From Litoditis marina (lineage: Eukaryota; Nematoda; Chromadorea; Rhabditida; Rhabditidae): a DNA stretch of 64,000 bases. Shown here piece after piece: positions 48,801 through 62,437 of this stretch (positions within the stretch are counted from its first letter, which is position 1; every line of letters starts with the position of its first letter). Position numbers and translations under genes: made by a program. The stretch lies in assembly GCA_964036275.1 (NCBI GenBank), contig CAXIWQ010000049.1, positions 100,520-164,519 on the forward strand, given 5' to 3'. The notes beneath the pieces are model-generated. The model was given only the letters and a program-made list of their open reading frames with translations. It ran no database searches and was not told the origin of the DNA.

Positions 48801-51800
48801 GAAAACGACCATTCTAGCCCCTGTCTACATTTCGACCTCGTGACGTGGCAAAGTTACACGTTTTTCCACGTCGATGGTCGGAACCTCTCAAAATTGATTA
48901 GAATAGTTTTTGATATTTAGTCAGACATGTATGAAACGCTTACAGATATAATTTTCGCGAAAACGACCATTCTAGCCCCTGTCTACATTTCGACCTCGTG
49001 ACGTCGCAAAATTACACGTTTTTCCACGTCGATGGTCGGAACCTCTCAAATTGATTGGAACAGTTTTTGGTACTGAGTCAGAAATGTATGAAACTCTTAC
49101 AATTATAATTATCACGAAAACGACCATTCTAGCCCCTGTCTACATTTCTACTCCGTGACGTCGCAAAATTACACGTTTTTCCACGTCGATGGTCGGAACC
49201 TCTCAAAATTGATTGGAGTAGTTTTTGATACTTAGTCAGAGATGTATGAAACTCTTACAATAATAATTTTCGCGAAAACGACCATTCTAGCCCCTGTCTA
49301 CATTTCGACCTCGTGACGTGGCAAAATTACACGTTTTTCCACGTCGATGGTCGGAACCTCTCAAAATTGATTAGAATAGTTTTTGATATTTAGTCAGAAA
49401 TGTATGAAACTCTTACAATAATAATTTTCGCGAAAACGACCATTCTAGCCCTTGTCTACATTTCGAGCTCGTGACGTCGCAAAATTACACGTTTTTCCAC
49501 GTCGATGGTCGGAACCTCTCAAATTGATTGGAACAGTTTTTGGTGCTGAGTCGGAAATGTATGAAACTCTTACAATTATAATTTTCGCGAGAACGACCAT
49601 TCTAGCCCCTGTCTACATTTCTACTCCGTGACGTCGCAAAATTACACGTTTTTCCACGTCGATGGTCGGAACCTCTCAAAATTGATTGGAATAGTTTCTG
49701 ATACTCAGTCAGAAATGTATGAAACTCTTACAATTATAATTTTCACGAAAACGACCATTCTAGCCCCTGTCTACATTTCGACCTCGTGACGTGGCAAAAT
49801 TACACGTTTTTCCACGTCGATGGTCGGAACCTCTCAAAATTGATTAGAATAGTTTTTGATATTTAGTCAGAAATGTAATGAAACTCTTACAATAATAATT
49901 TTCGCGAAAACTACCATTCTAGCCCTTGTCTACATTTCGAGCTCGTGACGTGGCAAAATTACACGTTTTTTCACGTCGATGGTCGGAACTCTCAAAATTG
50001 ATTAGAATAGTTTTTGATATTTATTCAGAAATGTATGAAACTCTTACAATAGTAATTTTCGCGAAAACGACCATTCTAGCCCCCGTCTACATTTCGACTC
50101 CGTGACGTCGCAACATTACACGTTTTTCCACGTCGATGGTCGGAACCTCTCAAACTTGATTAGAATAGTTTCTGATATTTAGTCAGAAATGTATGAAACT
50201 CTTACAATAATAATTTTCGCGAAAACTACCATTCTAGCCCTTGTCTACATTTCGAGCTCGTGACGTGGCAAAATTACACGTTTTTCCACGTCGATGGTCG
50301 GAACCTCTCAAAATTGATTAGAATAGTTTTTGATATTTAGTCAGAAATGTATGAAACGCTTACAATTTAAATTTTCGCGAAAACTACCATTCTAGCCCCT
50401 GTCTACATTTCGACCTCGTGACGTGGCAAAATTACACGTTTTTCCACGTCGATGGTCGGAACCTCTCAAAATTGATTAGAATAGTTTTTGATATTTAGTC
50501 AGAAATGTATGAAACGCTTACAATTTAAATTTTCGCGAAAACTACCATTCTAGCCCCCGTCTACATTTCGACTCCGTGACGTCGCAACATTACACGTTTT
50601 TCCACGTCGATGGTCGGAACCTCTCAAACTTGATTAGAATAGTTTCTGATACTCAGTCAGAAATGTATGAAACTCTTACAATTATAATTTTCACGAAAAC
50701 GACCATTCTAGCCCCTGTCTACATTTCGACCTCGTGACGTGGCAAAATTACACGTTTTTCCACGTCGATGGTCGGAACCTCTCAAAATTGATTAGAATAG
50801 TTTTTGATATTTAGTCAGAAATGTATGAAACTCTTACAATAATAATTTTCGCGAAAACGACCATTCTAGCCCTTGTCTACATTTCGAGCTCGTGACGTCG
50901 CAAAATTACACGTTTTTCCACGTCGATGGTCGGAACCTCTCAAAATTGATTGGAACAGTTTTTGGTGCTGAGTCGGAAATGTATGAAACTCTTACAATTA
51001 TAATTTTCGCGAGAACGACCATTCTAGCCCCTGTCTACATTTCTACTCCGTGACGTCGCAAAATTACACGTTTTTCCACGTCGATGGTCGGAACCTCTCA
51101 AAATTGATTGGAATAGTTTCTGATACTCAGTCAGAAATGTATGAAACTCTTACAATTATAATTTTCACGAAAACGACCATTCTAGCCCCTGTCTACATTT
51201 CGACCTCGTGACGTGGCAAAATTACACGTTTTTCCACGTCGATGGTCGGAACCTCTCAAAATTGATTAGAATAGTTTTTGATATTTAGTCAGAAATGTAT
51301 GAAACTCTTACAATAATAATTTTCGCGAAAACTACCATTCTAGCCCTTGTCTACATTTCGAGCTCGTGACGTGGCAAAATTACACGTTTTTCCACGTCGA
51401 TGGTCGGAACCTCTCAAAATTGATTAAAATAGTTTTTGATATTTATTCAGAAATGTATGAAACTCTTACAATAGTAATTTTCGCGAAAACGACCATTCTA
51501 GCCCCCGTCTACATTTCGACTCCGTGACGTCGCAACATTACACGTTTTTCCACGTCGATGGTCGGAACCTCTCAAACTTGATTAGAATAGTTTCTGATAT
51601 TTAGTCAGAAATGTATGAAACTCTTACAATAATAATTTTCGCGAAAACTACCATTCTAGCCCTTGTCTACATTTCGAGCTCGTGACGTGGCAAAATTACA
51701 CGTTTTTCCACGTCGATGGTCGGAACCTCTCAAAATTGATTAGAATAGTTTTTGATATTTAGTCAGAAATGTATGAACGCTTACAATTTAAATTTTCGCG

Positions 51801-54800
51801 AAAACTACCATTCTAGCCCCCGTCTACATTTCGACTCCGTGACGTCGCAACATTACACGTTTTCCACGTCGATGGTCGGAACCTCTCAAACTTGATTAGA
51901 ATAGTTTCTGATACTCAGTCAGAAATGTATGAAACTCTTACAATTATAATTTTCACGAAAACGACCATTCTAGCCCCTGTCTACATTTCGAGCTCGTGAC
52001 GTGGCAAAATTACACGTTTTTCCACGTCGATGGTCGGAACCTCTCAAAATTGATTAAAATAGTTTTTGATATTTATTCAGAAATGTATGAAACTCTTACA
52101 ATAGTAATTTTCGCGAAAACGACCATTCTAGCCCCCGTCTACATTTCGACTCCGTGACGTCGCAACATTACACGTTTTTCCACGTCGATGGTCGGAACCT
52201 CTCAAACTTGATTAGAATAGTTTTTGATATTTAGTCAGAAATGTATGAAACGCTTACAATTTAAATTTTCGCGAAAACTACCATTCTAGCCCCTGTCTAC
52301 ATTTCGACCTCGTGACGTGGCAAAATTACACGTTTTTCCACGTCGATGGTCGGAACCTCTCAAATTGATTAGAATAGTTTTTGATATTTAGTCAGAAATG
52401 TATGAAACGCTTACAATTTAAATTTTCGCGAAAACTACCATTCTAGCCCCCGTCTACATTTCGACTCCGTGACGTCGCAACATTACACGTTTTTCCACGT
52501 CGATGGTCGGAACCTCTCAACTTGATTAGAATAGTTTGTGATACTCAGTCAGAAATGTATGAAACTCTTACAATTATAATTTTCACGAAAACGACCATTC
52601 TAGCCCCTGTCTACATTTCGACCTCGTGACGTGGCAAAATTACACGTTTTTCCACGTCGATGGTCGGAACCTCTCAAAATGATTAGAATAGTTTTTGATA
52701 TTTAGTCAGAAATGTATGAAACTCTTACAATAATAATTTTCGCGAAACGACCATTCTAGCCCTTGTCTACATTTCGAGCTCGTGACGTCGCAAAATTACA
52801 CGTTTTTCCACGTCGATGGTCGGAACCTCTCAAAATTGATTGGAACAGTTTTTGGTGCTGAGTCGGAAATGTATGAAACTCTTACAATTATAATTTTCGC
52901 GAGAACGACCATTCTAGCCCCTGTCTACATTTCTACTCCGTGACGTCGCAAAATTACACGTTTTTCCACGTCGATGGTCGGAACCTCTCAAAATTGATTG
53001 GAATAGTTTCTGATACTCAGTCAGAAATGTATGAAACTCTTACAATTATAATTTTCACGAAAACGACCATTCTAGCCCCTGTCTACATTTCGACCTCGTG
53101 ACGTGGCAAAATTACACGTTTTTCCACGTCGATGGTCGGAACCTCTCAAAATTGATTAGAATAGTTTTTGATATTTAGTCAGAAATGTATGAAACTCTTA
53201 CAATAATAATTTTCGCGAAAACTACCATTCTAGCCCTTGTCTACATTTCGAGCTCGTGACGTGGCAAAATTACACGTTTTTCCACGTCGATGGTCGGAAC
53301 CTCTCAAAATTGATTAAAATAGTTTTTGATATTTATTCAGAAATGTATGAAACTCTTACAATAGTAATTTTCGCGAAAACGACCATTCTAGCCCCCGTCT
53401 ACATTTCGACTCCGTGACGTCGCAACATTACACGTTTTTCCACGTCGATGGTCGGAACCTCTCAAACTTGATTAGAATAGTTTCTGATATTTAGTCAGAA
53501 ATGTATGAAACTCTTACAATTTAAATTTTCGCGAAAACTACCATTCTAGCCCCCGTCTACATTTCGACTCCGTGACGTCGCAACATTACACGTTTTTCCA
53601 CGTCGATGGTCGGAACCTCTCAAACTTGATTAGAATAGTTTGTGATACTCAGTCAGAAATGTATGAAACTCTTACAATTATAATTTTCACGAAAACGACC
53701 ATTCTAGCCCCTGTCTACATTTCGACCTCGTGACGTGGCAAAATTACACGTTTTTCCACGTCGATGGTCGGAACCTCTCAAAATTGATTAGAATAGTTTT
53801 TGATATTTAGTCAGAAATGTATGAAACTCTTACAATAATAATTTTCGCGAAAACGACCATTCTAGCCCTTGTCTACATTTCGAGCTCGTGACGTCGCAAA
53901 ATTACACGTTTTTCCACGTCGATGGTCGGAACCTCTCAAAATTGATTGGAACAGTTTTTGGTGCTGAGTCGGAAATGTATGAAACTCTTACAATTATAAT
54001 TTTCGCGAGAACGACCATTCTAGCCCTGTCTACATTTCTACTCCGTGACGTCGCAAAATTACACGTTTTTCCACGTCGATGGTCGGAACCTCTCAAAATT
54101 GATTGGAATAGTTTCTGATACTCAGTCAGAAATGTATGAAACTCTTACAATTATAATTTTCACGAAAACGACCATTCTAGCCCCTGTCTACATTTCGACC
54201 TCGTGACGTGGCAAAATTACACGTTTTTCCACGTCGATGGTCGGAACCTCTCAAAATTGATTAGAATAGTTTTTGATATTTAGTCAGAAATGTATGAAAC
54301 TCTTACAATAATAATTTTCGCGAAAACTACCATTCTAGCCCTTGTCTACATTTCGAGCTCGTGACGTGGCAAAATTACACGTTTTTCCACGTCGATGGTC
54401 GGAACCTCTCAAAATTGATTAAAATAGTTTTTGATATTTATTCAGAAATGTATGAAACTCTTACAATAGTAATTTTCGCGAAAACGACCATTCTAGCCCC
54501 GTCTACATTTCGACTCCGTGACGTCGCAACATTACACGTTTTTCCACGTCGATGGTCGGAACCTCTCAAACTTGATTAGAATAGTTTCTGATATTTAGTC
54601 AGAAATGTATGAAACTCTTACAATAATAATTTTCGCGAAAACTACCATTCTAGCCCTTGTCTACATTTCGAGCTCGTGACGTGGCAAAATTACACGTTTT
54701 TCCACGTCGATGGTCGGAACCTCTCAAAATTGATTAGAATAGTTTTTGATATTTAGTCAGAAATGTATGAAACGCTTACAATTTAAATTTTCGCGAAAAC

Positions 54801-56972
54801 TACCATTCTAGCCCCCGTCTACATTTCGACTCCGTGACGTCGCAACATTACACGTTTTTCCACGTCGATGGTCGGAACCTCTCAAACTTGATTAGAATAG
54901 TTTCTGATACTCAGTCAGAAATGTATGAAACTCTTACAATTATAATTTTCACGAAAACGACCATTCTAGCCCCTGTCTACATTTCGAGCTCAAAATTACA
55001 CGTTTTTCCACGTCGATGGTCGGAACCTCTCAAAATTGATTGGAATAGTTTCTGATACTCAGTCAGAAATGTATGAAACTCTTACAATTATAATTTTCAC
55101 GAAACGACCATTCTAGCCCCTGTCTACATTTCGACCTCGTGACGTGGCAAAATTACACGTTTTTCCACGTCGATGGTCGGAACCTCTCAAATTGATTAGA
55201 ATAGTTTTTGATATTTAGTCAGAAATGTATGAAACTCTTACAATAATAATTTTCGCGAAAACGACCATTCTAGCCCTTGTCTACATTTCGAGCTCGTGAC
55301 GTCGCAAAATTACACGTTTTTCCACGTCGATGGTCGGAACCTCTCAAAATTGATTGGAACAGTTTTTGGTGCTGAGTCGGAAATGTATGAAACTCTTACA
55401 ATTATAATTTTCGCGAGAACGACCATTCTAGCCCCTGTCTACATTTCTACTCCGTGACGTCGCAAAATTACACGTTTTTCCACGTCGATGGTCGGAACCT
55501 CTCAAAATTGATTGGAATAGTTTCTGATACTCAGTCAGAAATGTATGAAACTCTTACAATTATAATTTTCACGAAAACGACCATTCTAGCCCCTGTCTAC
55601 ATTTCGACCTCGTGACGTGGCAAAATTACACGTTTTTCCACGTCGATGGTCGGAACCTCTCAAAATTGATTAGAATAGTTTTTGATATTTAGTCAGAAAT
55701 GTATGAAACTCTTACAATAATAATTTTCGCGAAAACTACCATTCTAGCCCTTGTCTACATTTCGAGCTCGTGACGTCGCAAAATTACACGTTTTCCACGT
55801 CGATGGTCGGAACCTCTCAAAATTGATTGGAACAGTTTTTGGTGCTGAGTCGGAAATGTATGAAACTCTTACAATTATAATTTTCGCGAGAACGACCATT
55901 CTAGCCCCTGTCTACATTTCTACTCCGTGACGTCGCAAAATTACACGTTTTTCCACGTCGATGGTCGGAACCTCTCAAAATTGATTGGAGTAGTTTTTGA
56001 TACTTAGTCAGAGATGTATGAAACTCTTACAATAATAATTTTCGCGAAAACTACCATTCTAGCCCCTGTCTACATTTCGACCTCGTGAAGTCGCAAAATT
56101 ACACGTTTTTCCACGTCGATGGTCGGAACCTCTCAAAATTGATTGGAACAGTTTTTGGTGCTGAGTCGGAAATGTATGAAACTCTTACAATTATAATTTT
56201 CGCGAGAACGACCATTCTAGCCCCTGTCTACATTTCTACTCCGTGACGTCGCAAAATTACACGTTTTTCCACGTCGATGGTCGGAACCTCTCAAAATTGA
56301 TTGGAATAGTTTCTGATACTCAGTCAGAAATGTATGAAACTCTTACAATTATAATTTTCACGAAAACGACCATTCTAGCCCCTGTCTACATTTCGACCTC
56401 GTGACGTGGCAAAATTACACGTTTTTCCACGTCGATGGTCGGAACCTCTCAAAATTGATTAGAATAGTTTTTGATATTTAGTCAGAAATGTATGAAACTC
56501 TTACAATAATAATTTTCGCGAAAACGACCATTCTAGCCCTTGTCTACATTTCGAGCTCGTGACGTCGCAAAATTACACGTTTTTCCACCCACGTCGATGG
56601 TCGGAACCTCTCAAAATTGATTGGAACAGTTTTTGGTGCTGAGTCGGAAATGTATGAAACTCTTACAATTATAATTTTCGCGAGAACGACCATTCTAGCC
56701 CCTGTCTACATTTCTACTCCGTGACGTCGCAAAATTACACGTTTTTCCACGTCGATGGTCGGAACCTCTCAAAATTGATTGGAGTAGTTTTTGATACTTA
56801 GTCAGAGATGTATGAAACTCTTACAATAATAATTTTCGCGAAAACTACCATTCTAGCCCCTGTCTACATTTCGACCTCGTGACGTCGCAAAATTACACGT
56901 TTTTCCACGTCGATGGTCGGAACCTCTCAAAATTGATTGGAACAGTTTTTGGTGCTGAGTCGGAAATGTATG
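33858..56972 (-). repeat. 158-bp satellite array, reverse orientation (~146 monomers)
   Basis: The same monomer as in 2294-12960 appears as its reverse complement (anchor GGTCGGAACCTCTCAAAATT). The array starts inside a monomer at AACTTGATTAGAATAG and stops inside another at GAGTCGGAAATGTATGA against a GA-rich tract. Large blocks are duplicated: rare variants (an extra ATTTTTTGAT at 45259; a shortened GATATAAAGAACGACC at 45775) recur about 2537 bp later (47797, 48312), equal to 16 monomers. Open frames here are by-products of the repeat. Confidence 0.97.
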
Positions 56973-57590
56973 AGAGAAAGAGAGAGGATGAACAGAGAAA
57001 ATAAGAAGATGAGACAAAGCTCATGAACATCTATGACCAAGATAGAATGATAGTTTATGAAAGTTTCAGAGGAAACTGTCCGAAGAGGCCATTTTGGAGA
57101 AATATTTGGTGTTTGTAGCTTGTTTCCATAGCGCTTCGCTGCTAGTTTTTTATACAACTTCATATTACATTTTCACTCTTTCAAATATCACGAACCTTAG
57201 CTATACAATTCCGTTCATCCGTAGCATTGAATTGTAGTGGAAAACCGGCATGCTTATACAGCGCATGAAACACTGGCGAAGAGAAAACTGTTTCAAAAAG
57301 GCCACTAATTAGAGAAATAACCCTTATTATGAAATATATCAAAAACTTTAATTCAAAAAAAAATACTGTTTTTTCGAGGGTAAAGTGAGCGTTTTCCACA
57401 CGCAACCAAATGCAACCCGCTTGAATGTGTTAAAAACATTTGGTTGCATTTGGTTTAAAACAATTCCACGCTAGCAACCAGTTTGCTTCTCAAAAGTTTT
57501 CAAAAACAGGTTCACGTGATTCACGTGACCTCTGTTGTTCGCGGTGGGTTATTAAGGTATATGAATGTGGTGCAGAGACATAGAGAGTAT
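56973..57590. other. Unique DNA right of the satellite
   Basis: No gene is recognised. A TTCACGTGATTCACGTGAC phrase (57512-57530) repeats the CACGTG-rich style of the left flank at 1415-1825, so similar sequence borders both satellite blocks. Confidence 0.4.
57404..57455. repeat. 13-bp perfect inverted repeat
   Basis: AACCAAATGCAAC (57404-57416) and GTTGCATTTGGTT (57443-57455) are exact reverse complements with a 26-bp spacer. This predicts a hairpin of unknown role. Confidence 0.85.
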
Positions 57591-57720
57591 ATAGAGATAT
57601 ATATAGAGAGAGAGAGAGAGAGAAATAGAAGAGACAGGGAGAGAGAGATGGAAAGAGGGAGAGAGAGAGAGGAAGACAGAGAAAGAGACAGAGACAGAGA
57701 ATGATAGAGAAAGAGAGAAA
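57591..57720 (+). repeat. GA-rich simple repeat
   Basis: An imperfect (GA)n/(GAGACA)n tract, the first of several purine-rich blocks on this strand. Confidence 0.9.
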
Positions 57721-57990
57721 TTATCTGGCACTGAGCTGGCAACTGCAAGGTGTAATGTCCCTTGTGGTCAACATTATCACACTAGGGTCACCGAATATGA
57801 TAGTCGGCGCCTTGTCGATAACACCACATTTACACAGCAGAAAGAAATGGACAAAATCCTAATTAATAGTTACTAGAGAAAAGAGAGAAAACGAGAGCGA
57901 GAGAGGTTGGGAGGGACGGAGATATGAGAAAGTCACAGAGTGAGAGTAACACCCTCTTGATTCTCCCTTCAAATGTATGTCATCTACCAA
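57721..57990. other. Unique spacer between purine tracts
   Basis: About 270 bp of mixed sequence with no exon or repeat that I can support. Confidence 0.4.
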
Positions 57991-57991
57991 T

Positions 57992-58777
57992 AGAGAGAAA
58001 GAGAGAAAGAGAGAAAGAGAGAAAGAGAGAAAGAGAGAGAAAGAGGGAAGAGAGAAAGAGGAAGAGAGAAAGAGAGAAAGAGAGAAAGAGAGAAAGAGAG
58101 AAAGAGAGAGAAAGAAGAGAAAGAGAGAGAAAGAGGGAAAGAGAGAAAGAGAGAAAGAGGGAAAGAGAGAAAGAGAGAAAGAGAGAAAGAGAGAAAGAGA
58201 GAAAGAGAGAAAGAGAGAAAGAGAAGAGAGAAGAGAGAAAGAGAGAAAGAGAGAAAGAGAGAAAGAGAGAAAGAGAGAAAGAGAGAAAGAGAAGAGAAGA
58301 GAGAAAGAGAGAAAGAGAGAAAGAGAGAAAGAGAGAAAGAGAGAAAGAGAGAAAGAGAGAAAGAGAGAAAGAGAGAAAGAGAGAAAGAGAGAAAGAGAGA
58401 AAGAGAGAAAGAGAGAAAGAGAGAAAGAGAGAAGAGAGAGAAGAGAGAAAGAGAGAAAGAGAGAAAGAGAGAAAGAGAGAAAGAGAGAAAGAGAGAAAGA
58501 GAGAAAGAGAGAAAGAGAGAAAGAGGGAAAGAGAGAAAGAGGAGAAAGAGAGAGAGAAGAGAGAAAGAGGAGAAAGAGAGAAAGAGAGAAAGAGAGAAAG
58601 AGAGAAAGAGAGAAAGAGAGAAAGAGAGAAAGAGAGAAGAGAGAAAGAGAGAAAGAGAGAAAGAGAGAAAGAGAGAAAGAGAGAAAGAGAGAAAGAGAGG
58701 AAGAGAGAAAGAGAGAAAGAGAGAAAGAGAGAAAGAGAGAGAAAGAGAGAAAGAGAGAAAGAGAGAGAGGAGAGGGA
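57992..58777 (+). repeat. ~785-bp uninterrupted polypurine tract (GAGAAA)n
   Basis: By eye every base is A or G. The main unit is GAGAAA (six bases) with scattered GAGAGA, GAGGGA and one-base slips. Long Arg/Glu/Lys-only or Ser/Leu/Phe-only open frames on both strands result from the repeat and are not genes. Mirror-symmetric polypurine of this kind can form intramolecular triplexes. Confidence 0.97.
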
Positions 58778-58790
58778 ATAGGGGGAGAAA

Positions 58791-60647
58791 TACACTCTAA
58801 AGCGTACACTTCATTTGCATTCATTATCAACCTGGCTCGAGGTGGATGTGACTTTAATACTTGAACTTATATTGTTGATGTTGTCAATGTACTATTTATT
58901 CATTCTTACACAAAAAAGGCAAATTAGAGTAAATAAACTGAAAAATTTATAATAAAGTTTGTATTGTAATGTATTGAAATAAAAAGTGGTTGTTATCCGG
59001 AAATTTGCGTTTGTTTTAAGCGCTGATTAAATGCCAAATATTTGCCGAACAACACCATATATGAGAGAGGAAACACAGCTGACGAAATGGGGGGAAGAGA
59101 GAAAAAGAGAGAGAGAGAAAAGTAAGAGAGGAGGAAGAAGAGAGAGAGAAGGAAGAAGAGAGAGAGAAAGAAAAGAAAGAGAAGTGGTGAACAAAGGGTG
59201 AGAAAGGGAGAAAGAAGAGAGAAGACAGAAGAAGAAAGAAAGAAAAAGAGTGAGAGAGAAAGAGAGGGGTCGAGATGAAGAGAAAAGATAAGGAAGCGAG
59301 AGGGAGGAAAGGGAGTTTGCTTATACGTGCATACAAAACTGAACCTTCTAGCATACAAAACTGAACCTTCTAACGCTCATTCGGAAAACTACGAGCGTCA
59401 AAAATTAAAGTTTTATAGAAGTGAAATAGACGAATAATTTGCAAACTGTCAATTATTTGTCCTCTTGAAAACGGGCTAGTATTGTATAACCAATCAAACA
59501 GTAGTACAAAGTATATCCAGAGAAACAGTTGAGTGCGTCACACTTCTGGTGTTGGGGAGAAATGAGAAAAAAGTAATTAAACCTAGTAAAAGTAATTAAA
59601 AGTAAAAAGTAACCCTAGCGATAATTACCATAGAACAAAAAAAAGTGAAAAAATGAGAGAGAGCAGCAGAGAGACAAAAATTGAATGGAGGGGAAATGGA
59701 AAGATTGAGTAGAGAGAGAAGGAGCGTTGAATATAGAGAGAAAATGAGAAATAGAAGAGAAAACGAGTAAGCGAAAAGAGGAGGGTATGAAAACCGATTT
59801 TAAGTAACGAGTAGTTTGTTTCTTCAAAACTAAACTTTCTCATTTGAGGATTACGTTTGCGAACTTTAAAGTAGGTCTTGTGAAAAACAATAATTCATCT
59901 TTTCCAGATTACAGAAAACACAATAAAATGTAGATTAACAAATAATAGACTTTTTGTCATACATTAAATTTATCTCTTTGGCATTCGAACAATCAAATTG
60001 TACATTTGTTCCAATATTAGTAAAGTGACAGAAACAGTTGAGCGCGTCAATAATTTCCTCCTATTGAAGAGAAGATAAAAACAGTAAAAAAACAGAAAGA
60101 AACATAAATAATGAAAGAGAAACAGAGAAATAAAAAGAGAAGTAGAAGAGAGAGAGGAACGACCTCATTTTTTTTAGCTTTAAGAAGTGCAACCAGATCA
60201 AAATTCGCAAATATGAGAAGACTGATGAAACATTTGAGTGCCTGCGATATACAGTATTTCTACCAGTAAAATCGAAAGATACCATGAAAGTTAGAGCAAG
60301 AAAGAAAAAAAAAAGAAAAACAACGTTGAAAGAGAAATACAATAAGGATTAGGCAGGGAGATATTATATTGTATAATTTTACAAGCATTAAATTTATATT
60401 ATTATTAATATTCATTGTACTAAAAAGTGGTTGTTGTCCGGAAATTTGGGTTTGTTTTAAGCGCCGATTAAATGCCAAATATTTGCCGAACGACACCATA
60501 TGAGAGGGGAAACACAGCTGACGAAATGGGAAGAGAGAGAAAGGGAGAGAGAAAACAAAGAGGAGGAAGAAGAGAGAGAGAGAGAGAGAGAAAGATAGAG
60601 AAGAGAGAGAAGAAGAGAAGGGAATGAGAACTGGATGACGAATGAGC

Positions 60648-60680
<33 letters not shown>

Positions 60681-61560
60681 AGGGAAATAGAGAGGTGAAG
60701 AGAGGGAGGTGAAAAGTTCACAATTTGGAAACTCTCAATCATAGTTATTTCAAAGCTACGTATTGTATAACCAACAAAATAGTAGTATAAGTATTGTCAG
60801 AGAGATAGTTGAGTCCCCATTGTTGTGTTTAGCAGAAAAAAAGTAGGAAACAAAGATAGTTAGGTTGAAATAAAGAGGGTGGGACATATAGATGTCAGCA
60901 GAGAGCGAAAAAGCTAAATGGGGAGATGAAAGAAGAAACTTGCGAAGAGAGAAAGAGCGAAAGATAGATAGAGAGAAAGGAGAAGAAAAGAGCGAGACAG
61001 AGAAAGAAGAGAGTATGAAAAGGTATAGGTGTTTTGTTTTGCCGGTCAGTTTCTACAAAACTGCACCAACTTAAACCCATCTATGGAATTACCTCCGTCA
61101 TATTTAATGGAATCATTGTGATATTTTCATAAATTCATATTTCATGTTTCGTAGATGAGAGAACACAGGAAACATTAAAATTACAAAATATAGACTTTTC
61201 ATCACACATCAAGTATTCTCGCAAAGTAAAACTCGCAGCTTCGATTGTGCATCTAATCGAAGAGCTTTATAAGTAAAGCCACAGAAACAGTGGAGCGCGT
61301 CAATTATTTCCTCCTATTGAAGAGAAGATAAAAACAGTGAAAACAGAGAGAAACATAAATAATGAAAGAGAAAAGAGAAGTAGAAGAGAGACGGACGATT
61401 TTATTTTAAGTTATGGAAGTTCAACCAGATCAAATTTCGCAAATAGGAAAAGACTCATGTATACTTCGAATGCCTTCGATATACAGTATTTCTACCAGTA
61501 AAATCGAAAGGAAACATGAAATTTAGAGCGAAAAAGGAGACAAAAACCGAAAAACAACGT
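58791..61560 (+). repeat. Degenerate ~1.2-1.4-kb unit, about two copies, with purine tracts
   Basis: Several segment pairs recur in the same order: 58981-59100 with 60422-60540 (AAAAAGTGGTTGTTATCCGG...), 59450-59555 with 60735-60825 (TATTGTATAACCAA...), 60024-60115 with 61274-61370 (GAGCGCGTCAAT...CTCCTATTGAAGAGAAGA), and 60246-60310 with 61478-61545 (GATATACAGTATTTCTACCA). Each unit carries a GA-rich block (59085-59300, 60525-60720). No protein domain is seen. It may be a degraded non-coding element family. Confidence 0.7.
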
Positions 61561-62084
61561 GGAAAGGGAGAGCATGAGAGGATTAGGCAGAGAAATAGAA
61601 AGAGGGAACGAGAAGAGGGAAGAATAAAGAGAGAATAGGAACAGTGGAGAGAGGGATGGATAAGGAAAGAGAGTGAGAGAGCGGCTGTGTAGCCAGACAG
61701 TGAGAGACGGAGAGAAAAAGAAGAAAGAGAGAGGATACATGAGGGGTAGACGGTGAGAGAAGAAACAGAGAAAAAGAAAGGATAGAGAGGATGGAGATGG
61801 TAAGAGAGAAAACGGTGAGAGAAGAAACGGTGTTGGAGTGGGAGAGATACAGAGAGAGTGAGCAGACAATGAGAGAGAAAACGGCAGAGAGTGAGGGAAG
61901 AAACGGTGAGAGAGAGAGAGAGGGTAGAGACAGTGAGAGAGGAAACGGTGAGAGAGAGAAAACGGTGACATGAGGGGGACAGAGAGTGAGGGAATAAACG
62001 GTGAGAAAGAGAGAGGGTAGAGACAGTGAGAAATAAAATAGTGTGAGAGAGAGAAAGAGAATTAGACATAGAGAGAATATACAA
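61561..62084 (+). repeat. GA-rich minisatellite with GAAACGGTGAGAGA units
   Basis: From about 61735 to 62035 the phrase GAAACGGTGAGAGA recurs roughly ten times with small changes in a GA-rich background. Serine/leucine-rich frames on the minus strand are by-products. Confidence 0.75.
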
Positions 62085-62437
62085 ATACTAGGCAGACACT
62101 GACAGGGAAAACGATGATAGAGAGAAGAGAAAGAGGGTGCAGACAGAGAGAGAGGACCTGTCGTTGGCGCGTGTTTGCGTGGCGCGCAACACTACAAAAA
62201 CGCGCATAACTAGCAAAAAGCCGAATTGTACACACAATGGACGTGGAACGTGGGAAACGTACAGGAAGGAGGAGGGATTGTCTACTTTGATGTATGGGAG
62301 AGAGAGAGAGATTAATGAAAACATTTAAAAAGTTGGGGTTTATGTTAATTAACTATTTATATAATGAACGCTTAACTTAAAATATGTGAGAATCTTAAAT
62401 ACTGTCATTTGATGAAGTTAGTTATATTTAAAAACAA
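62085..62437. other. Unique DNA beside the ribozyme candidate
   Basis: A GC-rich phrase (TTGGCGCGTGTTTGCGTGG, about 62164-62182) is followed by AT-rich sequence. No gene is recognised. On the minus strand this lies just downstream of the predicted ribozyme. Confidence 0.4.

Noticed and set aside
57859..58864. Open frames of 270-320 codons rich in Arg/Glu/Lys or Ser/Leu/Phe
   Set aside because: They are translations of a pure GAGAAA repeat in several frames on both strands, with no stop codons possible in most frames; no gene signals.
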